Positions 43,034 through 47,379 of a stretch of DNA of 47,379 nt are shown one piece after another. A program made the position numbers and the translations under genes. Every line of letters starts with the position of its first letter. Positions within the stretch are counted from its first letter, which is position 1. The notes under the pieces are model-generated. The model saw nothing but the letters and a program-made list of their open reading frames with translations, made no database searches and had not been told where the DNA came from. Origin of the DNA: Candidatus Caccalectryoclostridium excrementigallinarum (GTDB taxonomy: Bacteria; Bacillota; Clostridia; Christensenellales; UBA3700); the NCBI GenBank assembly GCA_018714485.1, contig DVNJ01000017.1:1-47379 (forward strand), read 5' to 3'.

Positions 43034-44517
43034 CAGTCCTTTTTGACGGGCTTCATCGTGGGGAACAAAAGCACGTCCCTGATGCTCGCCTGGTCGGTGA
43101 AGAACATGACCATCCTGTCCACGCCTATGCCCAAGCCGCCCGTGGGAGGCAGACCGTACATGAGCGCGTTGACATAATCTTCGTCCATCATCTGCGCCTC
43201 GTCGTCCCCCTTCTGGCGCTCTTTCACCTGCGCCAAGAATCTCTCGCGCTGATCGAGGGGGTCGTTGAGCTCGGAGAAGGCGTTGCCCATCTCGCGCGCG
43301 GTGATGAAGAACTCGAATCTTTCGGTGAGGCGGGGGTCGGAAGCCTTTTTCTTGGCAAGAGGCGAGACCTCGACGGGATAATCCAGGATGAAGGTGGGCT
43401 GAACGAGCTTTTCCTCGACAACTCTGTCGAAGACTTCGTAAAGCAGCCTGCCCCAGGTCGCCTCTTTGGGAAGCTCCACTCCCGCCGCCTTGACCTGCTC
43501 TTTGAGCGTTTCGACGTCGCTTGTCGCCTCGAAATCTATGCCCGCATATTCCTTGACCGCCTGCGTCATGGTCAGCCTGCGCCAAGGCGAGGTGAGATCC
43601 ACCTCGACGCCCTGATAGACTATCTTGCGCGTACCGCAGACGGTGTCGGCGATATAACCGAAGAGATTTTCCGTTATCTCCATCATGGTGTTGTAATCCG
43701 CATATGCCTGATAAAGCTCCACGGTGGTGAATTCGGGATTGTGCTTGGGATCCATGCCCTCGTTGCGGAAGAGCCTTCCTATCTCATACACCTTTTCAAA
43801 GCCGCCAACGATCAACCTTTTGAGATAAAGCTCGGGCGCTATGCGCATGAACATATCCATATCGAGCGTGTTGTGGTGCGTGATGAAGGGACGCGCGGAC
43901 GCGCCGCCCGCGATGGTGTTAAGGATGGGCGTCTCCACTTCGATAAAGCCTAAATCGTCCAAAAAGCGGCGTATGCAGCCGATTATCCTGCTGCGCTTGA
44001 CAAAGACTTCCTTGACCTCGGGATTGGCGATGAGGTCGACGTACCTTTGACGGTAGCGCGTGTCGGTGTCTTTCAAGCCGTGATATTTCTCGGGCAGCGG
44101 CATGAGCGACTTGGCAAGCAGGGTAAGCTCGCGGACATGCACGGTTATCTCGCCCGTCTTGGTCGTGAAAACGACGCCCTTCACGCCGATGATGTCGCCG
44201 ATGTCCGACTTTTTGAACTCCGCATAAGCCTCTTCGCCCAAGTCGTCGCGGCACACATATAATTGAATGGAGCCGGAAAAGTCGCTGAGCTTGGCAAAGC
44301 TCGCCTTGCCCATGATGCGTTTTGCCACCATGCGCCCGGCTATCTTCACCTCTTTGCCCTCGAACTTGTCGTAGTTTTCTTTTATTTGACCGCTCTCGCT
44401 GTCCTTGTCGAATTTGACGATCGTGAAGGGATCTTTTCCCTCCGCAACGAGCGCCGCCAGCTTTTCGCGGCGGATACGGATCGCTTCGCCCAGCTCCTTC
44501 AATTCATCGTTGTCCAT
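43033..44517 (-). CDS. lysS: Lysyl-tRNA synthetase, class II
   Basis: The 494-aa enzyme has an OB-fold anticodon domain (about residues 50-150, [15 protein letters not shown]). The class II catalytic core carries motif 2 ([20 protein letters not shown]) and motif 3 ([13 protein letters not shown]). The start is ATG at 44517 with AAAGGAAAG upstream. The in-frame extension to 44688 lies within greA. It lies in rex-greA-lysS-yaaO-tmk-holB-ricT. Confidence 0.98.
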   Translation of the reverse strand: MDNDELKELGEAIRIRREKLAALVAEGKDPFTIVKFDKDSESGQIKENYDKFEGKEVKIAGRMVAKRIMGKASFAKLSDFSGSIQLYVCRDDLGEEAYAEFKKSDIGDIIGVKGVVFTTKTGEITVHVRELTLLAKSLMPLPEKYHGLKDTDTRYRQRYVDLIANPEVKEVFVKRSRIIGCIRRFLDDLGFIEVETPILNTIAGGASARPFITHHNTLDMDMFMRIAPELYLKRLIVGGFEKVYEIGRLFRNEGMDPKHNPEFTTVELYQAYADYNTMMEITENLFGYIADTVCGTRKIVYQGVEVDLTSPWRRLTMTQAVKEYAGIDFEATSDVETLKEQVKAAGVELPKEATWGRLLYEVFDRVVEEKLVQPTFILDYPVEVSPLAKKKASDPRLTERFEFFITAREMGNAFSELNDPLDQRERFLAQVKERQKGDDEAQMMDEDYVNALMYGLPPTGGLGIGVDRMVMFFTDQASIRDVLLFPTMKPVKKD

Positions 44518-44528
44518 TTTTCTTTCCT

Positions 44529-44996
44529 TTATTTGATTTCGATTATCTTCACTTTGTAAGGCTCCGCCACGTCGGTCACTTCCGCCACGGCTCCCTTCTT
44601 CTTGCCGAGAATGGCGCGCGCGAGAGGGGATTCGTTGCTCAGCTTGTGCTCGCTGAAAGACGCCTCGCTCGTTCCCACGATCGTCCACTCCTCTTCCTCG
44701 TTATATGCCATGTCCAAAATGGTGACCGTGCAGCCGATGGTGACGGCTTTTCCGCCCTGCACTTCCTCGATCACGACGGCGTTTTCTATCTCCATCTCCG
44801 TCTTTTTGATCTCGGCTTCGATCATCGCCTGCTCGTCCTTGGCGGCGTCGTATTCCGCGTTTTCGGAAAGATCGCCGTATTCTCTCGCCTGCTTTATCCT
44901 CTCGGAGGCTTCGAGCCTCTTCACCGTTTTGAGTTCGTTGAGTTTTTCTTTGAGTTCGTCAAGACCTTTTTGAGTTATATAAAACTCATTTGCCAT
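44529..44996 (-). CDS. greA: Transcription elongation factor GreA
   Basis: The 155-aa GreA has an N-terminal coiled coil (about 5-75, with the acidic tip in [15 protein letters not shown]) and a C-terminal FKBP-like domain ([17 protein letters not shown]). It rescues backtracked RNA polymerase by stimulating transcript cleavage. GGAGGGG at the end of rex acts as ribosome-binding site. greA-lysS adjacency is common in Firmicutes. Confidence 0.98.
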   Translation of the reverse strand: MANEFYITQKGLDELKEKLNELKTVKRLEASERIKQAREYGDLSENAEYDAAKDEQAMIEAEIKKTEMEIENAVVIEEVQGGKAVTIGCTVTILDMAYNEEEEWTIVGTSEASFSEHKLSNESPLARAILGKKKGAVAEVTDVAEPYKVKIIEIK

Positions 44997-45000
44997 AATG

Positions 45001-45621
45001 TTACCCCTCCTGTCGGTTCATGTAATAGCTGAGCACATAAAGGCTCTCGCTCATCGATATGTTTTCCACGATCACGTCGCCGGGGACGTCCAGCTCTGTG
45101 GGCGCGAAATTCCAGATGTTTTTGACGCCGGCGTCGACGACGTCCGCCGCGACCTTAGCCGCCGCCGAACGGGGCGTGGAGATCACGGCTATGTCCACCT
45201 TGTTTTCGGCGCAATATTCCTTGAGGCGCGAGATGTTCAAAACCTCTATCTCGCCCAGCTCTATCCCGTCGGTCACGACGTCGAACACCGCTCTCACCTT
45301 AAAGCCGTCGCCGAAGCCCTTATAGCCCGCCAAAGCCCTGCCGATATTGCCCGCGCCGATGATTATCATGTTGTGCATTTTGTTGAGCCCCATGATGTTT
45401 TCAAGTTCGCTTTTGAGCTTTTTCACGTCGTAGCCGTATCCCTGCTGACCATAGCCGCCGAAACTGCAAAAGTCCTGCCTGACCTGCGAGGCGGTCACGT
45501 CCATAAGCTCGGCGATCGCCTTCGAGGAAACTTTCGTCTGCCCTTCGTTGAACAGATGCGTCACGACGCGATAGTATCTGGGGAGCCGCTTTATGATCGC
45601 GGGCGATACCGTCTTTTCCAC
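45001..45621 (-). CDS. rex: Redox-sensing transcriptional repressor Rex
   Basis: The 206-aa protein has an N-terminal winged helix (KVSSKAIAELMDVTASQVRQD, then FCSFGGYGQQGYGYDV). A Rossmann domain with GAGNIG (89-94) binds NADH/NAD+. Rex releases DNA when NADH rises, de-repressing fermentation genes. The start is GTG at 45621 with AAGGAG upstream. It is the first gene of the operon running to the 724-aa protein. Confidence 0.97.
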   Translation of the reverse strand: MEKTVSPAIIKRLPRYYRVVTHLFNEGQTKVSSKAIAELMDVTASQVRQDFCSFGGYGQQGYGYDVKKLKSELENIMGLNKMHNMIIIGAGNIGRALAGYKGFGDGFKVRAVFDVVTDGIELGEIEVLNISRLKEYCAENKVDIAVISTPRSAAAKVAADVVDAGVKNIWNFAPTELDVPGDVIVENISMSESLYVLSYYMNRQEG

Positions 45622-45652
45622 TTTTTATCTCCTTAGCACATAAGTATATAAC

Positions 45653-45681
45653 ATTTTATTGCATTGCGAAATTTTTGTCAA
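45653..45681 (-). promoter_or_regulatory. Promoter of the rex operon
   Basis: The minus strand reads TTGACA, 17 bp, TAAAAT. I do not see a clear Rex operator palindrome, so autoregulation is not supported. Confidence 0.82.
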
Positions 45682-45824
45682 CTGTTTTTAGCCGCGGAAA
45701 AACAAGCCGCCGCAGCGGCAAAAAATTTCCCTCGGTTTTGCCACCCGCATTATGCGCAAACGCCGTCCGCCGTAATTAAATATGCCGCTTAGCGACCTCA
45801 AACCTATTTTGCGGAGGGATACGG

Positions 45825-46037
45825 GTGGTGGATTTTTCCAAGGATAATCACGCCTATTTCTATTTAATTGATGATGGGCATTCTTGTAAATCGGGAGATC
45901 CTAACTTTGCAGCTCATACTATCGGAGTTATAGAAGGGATGGACGGGCTTACATATTATCTTTGTTATTATGATGCTAATCGTAGTAATTCAAAGACGTT
46001 CTATTATCCGTCAAATTGTTGGATGATAATTCATTAA
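45825..46037 (+). CDS. 70-aa hypothetical protein in an AT-rich patch
   Basis: GTG at 45825 (or 45828) follows GGAGGG and opens 70 codons. The product is rich in Asp, Tyr, Ser and His (HAYFYLIDDGHSC, TYYLCYYDANRS) with no membrane segment. I recognise no family. Codon use is far more AT-rich than in the genes before 45.6 kb, suggesting transfer. It may be a complete small protein or the end of a truncated one. Confidence 0.5.
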   Translation: MVDFSKDNHAYFYLIDDGHSCKSGDPNFAAHTIGVIEGMDGLTYYLCYYDANRSNSKTFYYPSNCWMIIH

Positions 46038-46044
46038 CCTGATA

Positions 46045-46073
46045 TTGACAGTTAAAAACATGTGTGATAAAAT
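46045..46073 (+). promoter_or_regulatory. Promoter of the SdpI-like gene
   Basis: The sequence is TTGACA, 17 bp, TAAAAT, with a leader of about 84 nt before the ATG. Confidence 0.75.
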
Positions 46074-46163
46074 AATAAAAAGTCAATGTGTAAAATCTAT
46101 AATTTTAGGTTGTTATCAAAACTTTGATAGCTATATTGCAAAACTACGATATTGGAGAAAAAT

Positions 46164-46541
46164 ATGGATATTCAAATAATTATTCGATGGGCTTTCGGAA
46201 TTTTCGTTGCAGGGATTTTGTTTATCGGAGGAGTTGTCCTTCTCTTTGCGAAAATCAAAATAAATTATTCAATAGGGTATGTCAGCAAATTGTCTGTAAA
46301 AAATGAATTTAACTGGAAATATGCGAATAGAGTTTTTGCATTATTATTACTTATTGTTGGATTAATTATTGCGATCGAGACAATTATTATAAATTTGTTA
46401 AAATCGGATATAAAAATTTTCTTGCCCGTTATTATATGCAGTTTATTTTTAGGATTAGTATTATGTGCTTGGTTACCTAATTTTTGTTTGAAAAAATATT
46501 TAAACAAAAACAGAAAAGAAGGAGGGGAAAACGGGATTTGA
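46164..46541 (+). CDS. SdpI/YfhL-like small membrane protein
   Basis: The 125-aa protein has three hydrophobic helices (about 4-28, 55-78 and 86-108). Between the first two is an SdpI-like motif region (YSIGYVSKLSVKNEFNWKYANRVF). SdpI-family proteins include the immunity protein to the SdpC toxin of B. subtilis. The start ATG at 46164 is 6 nt after GGAG. An in-frame TTG at 46152 is less likely. The AT-rich composition points to a different origin from the core genes. No toxin gene is seen next to it. Confidence 0.65.
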   Translation: MDIQIIIRWAFGIFVAGILFIGGVVLLFAKIKINYSIGYVSKLSVKNEFNWKYANRVFALLLLIVGLIIAIETIIINLLKSDIKIFLPVIICSLFLGLVLCAWLPNFCLKKYLNKNRKEGGENGI

Positions 46542-46604
46542 TATAAAAGGAGATGAAACCATCAGATAATTGAGTTGTAGCAAGAAACAAGTTTTAATAC
46601 AAAA

Positions 46605-46635
46605 AATAGACGGCTATTTTGCCGTCTTATTTTGT
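46605..46635 (+). terminator. Terminator after the SdpI-like gene
   Basis: The stem AGACGGC / GCCGTCT (46608-46627) has a 6-nt loop and is followed by TATTTTGT. Confidence 0.8.
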
Positions 46636-46778
46636 GTAAAAGCCATGTTGATCTCGTTTCCGAGTCAAGTAAAAGTCAGACCACTTCGGGATATAAACTA
46701 CGGTATCGAATATGATGCCGGTAACACCTTTGATACACAAATTAAAGAGCCGCGAGTTCAAACGCGACTCTGCTATGT

Positions 46779-47250
46779 CGGAGGGATTCGCCTTACAGCG
46801 AACGGACAGTAAATCTATATTCGGACAGACAAACTTTCGTCTCCGTTCGCGTGCAGCCCGTGTTATGCGCCCGCGCATATCACGGAGGTGCACGCCCTCG
46901 GAGGGATCCGCCTTACAGCGAACGGACAGTAATCTATATTCGGACAGACAAAATCTCGTCTCCGTTCGCGTGCAGCCCGTGTTATGCGCCCGCGCATATC
47001 ACGGGAGTGCACGCCCTCGGAGGGATTCGCCTTACAGCGAACGGACAGTAAATTTATGTTCAGACAGACAAGATCGCGTCTCCGTTCGCGTGCAGCCCGT
47101 GTTATGCTTCCATCATATCACGGTGGTGCACACCCTCGGAGGGATTCGCCTTACAGCGAACGGACAGCAATCTAAGTTCGAAGACAAGATCTCGTTTCCG
47201 TTCGCGTGCAGCCCGTGTTATGCTTTTAGCATATCACGGAGGTGCACGCG
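46779..47250. repeat. Four tandem ~119-120-bp structured repeats
   Basis: Units start at 46779, 46899, 47018 and 47137. Each opens CGGAGGGATTCGCCTTACAG and contains the inverted pair GCGAACGGA / TCCGTTCGC about 36 bp apart. A long interrupted palindrome follows (in unit 1, 46851-46893): GTGCA, CCGTG, TATGC paired with GCATA, CACGG, TGCAC. Units differ mostly in loops and stay paired in the stems. The array ends just before an IS30-like element. Period and spacing do not fit CRISPR. Confidence 0.88.
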
Positions 47251-47251
47251 G

Positions 47252-47379
47252 TGAATTATACTTTCAAGTGCAACACTTTAACAAAAAAAAGAGTTCATAC
47301 AAAAACTGCTGTATAATGAAGTTAGCAAAAAAAATAAAAAGACAGGAGTTAATGTATGAACTATACACATCTTAGCATA
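47252..47379 (+). mobile_element. Left end of an IS30-family-like insertion sequence (cut by window edge)
   Basis: The AT-rich end with AAGTGCAACACTTTAACA resembles terminal sequences of IS30-type elements in Firmicutes. It is followed by a -10-like TATAAT at 47312-47317 and the start of a transposase-like ORF. Only the left end is in the window, so the family call rests on the first eight residues and the end sequence. Confidence 0.5.
47356..47379 (+). CDS. IS30-like transposase, first 8 codons
   Basis: ATG at 47356 follows AGGAG by 8 nt and encodes MNYTHLSI. This matches the usual opening of IS30-family transposases (M-YTHL-xxE). The rest lies outside the window, so whether it is intact is unknown. 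Confidence 0.5.

Larger units (their letters stand above)
46542..47251. other. Gene-free accessory stretch
   Basis: Apart from the terminator at 46605-46635 and the four-unit repeat array from 46779, I see no coding region. The short ORFs across the array shift frame between units. Confidence 0.6.

Noticed and set aside
43034-43585. N-terminal extension of the YaaO-like decarboxylase to 608 codons
   Set aside because: The extension is a shadow frame of lysS. The real start is the ATG overlapping the lysS stop, where family similarity begins.
46779-47250. CRISPR array
   Set aside because: The units are ~119 bp and similar along their whole length, without short repeats separated by unique spacers, and no cas genes are present.
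46712-47254. ORF of 180 codons with repeated peptides over the repeat array
   Set aside because: The 119/120-bp period changes frame between units, there is no ribosome-binding site, and similar ORFs occur in other frames. DNA or RNA structure explains the repetition.

Overview
The window reads as the chromosome of an uncultured, low-GC-phylum (Firmicutes/Clostridia-type) anaerobe with an unusually GC-rich genome. Support: AddA/AddB rather than RecBCD, RecD2, Rex, PerR with a rubredoxin-headed rubrerythrin, a 2[4Fe-4S] ferredoxin, DUF1540 and DUF1858 proteins, PyrK/PyrD class 1B, and the Bacillus/Clostridium gene order yaaO-tmk-holB-yaaT(ricT). Christensenellales-like gut Clostridia would fit, but that placement is inference. 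Canonical sigma-A promoters (TTGACA-17-TATAAT type) can be read in front of most transcription units. Almost all genes lie on the minus strand, in tightly overlapping operons. Layout, left to right: (1) 1-2172, minus: 5' part of a 23S rRNA gene preceded by tRNA-Ile(GAT) and tRNA-Ala(TGC), with its own consensus promoter at 2248-2276 and no 16S gene upstream. Between tRNA-Ile and 23S lie two tandem ~78-bp units that copy the T-arm, acceptor strand and CCA of tRNA-Ile. (2) 2305-10820, minus: corA, then addB-addA-membrane protein. (3) 10913-12857, plus: a lipoprotein and an unknown Cys-rich protein. (4) 12871-15025: an Lrp-type regulator, an aminotransferase and rplI, divergent from a DUF1540 gene. 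(5) 15389-22370, minus: DUF1858-metK-recD2, a YdjI/YdjG-like SPFH plus zinc-ribbon pair, and perR-rubrerythrin. (6) 22800-28552, minus: a five-gene operon of MFS transporter, secreted metallo-beta-lactamase, shikimate-kinase-like protein, glutamate-5-kinase-like protein and GH36 glycosidase. (7) 28730-29100, plus: a 30-codon microprotein gene and a candidate small structured RNA. (8) 29291-36670, minus: pyrBCFKDE followed in the same operon by a membrane-anchored protein and an ABC-F ATPase. (9) 36846-45621, minus: ferredoxin, then the rex-greA-lysS-yaaO-tmk-holB-ricT operon ending in a 724-aa surface/cytoplasm-spanning protein. (10) 45700-47379, plus: an AT-rich accessory patch with a 70-aa orphan, an SdpI-like membrane protein, a four-copy ~119-bp structured repeat array and the first codons of an IS30-like transposase. 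How it fits together: the pyr operon gives de novo UMP synthesis from carbamoyl-aspartate onward. AddAB and RecD2 handle double-strand ends. PerR, rubrerythrin and Rex sense and remove oxidants or read NADH/NAD. RicT, HolB, Tmk and YaaO form the usual housekeeping block. The parts that ordinary annotation does not explain are the tRNA-Ile-derived repeats and the free-standing 23S operon, the 46.8-47.25 kb repeat array, the candidate RNA at 28.98 kb, the mixed kinase-like/MBL/GH36 operon, the 724-aa protein, and three promoters placed so that the mRNAs would be leaderless or nearly so.
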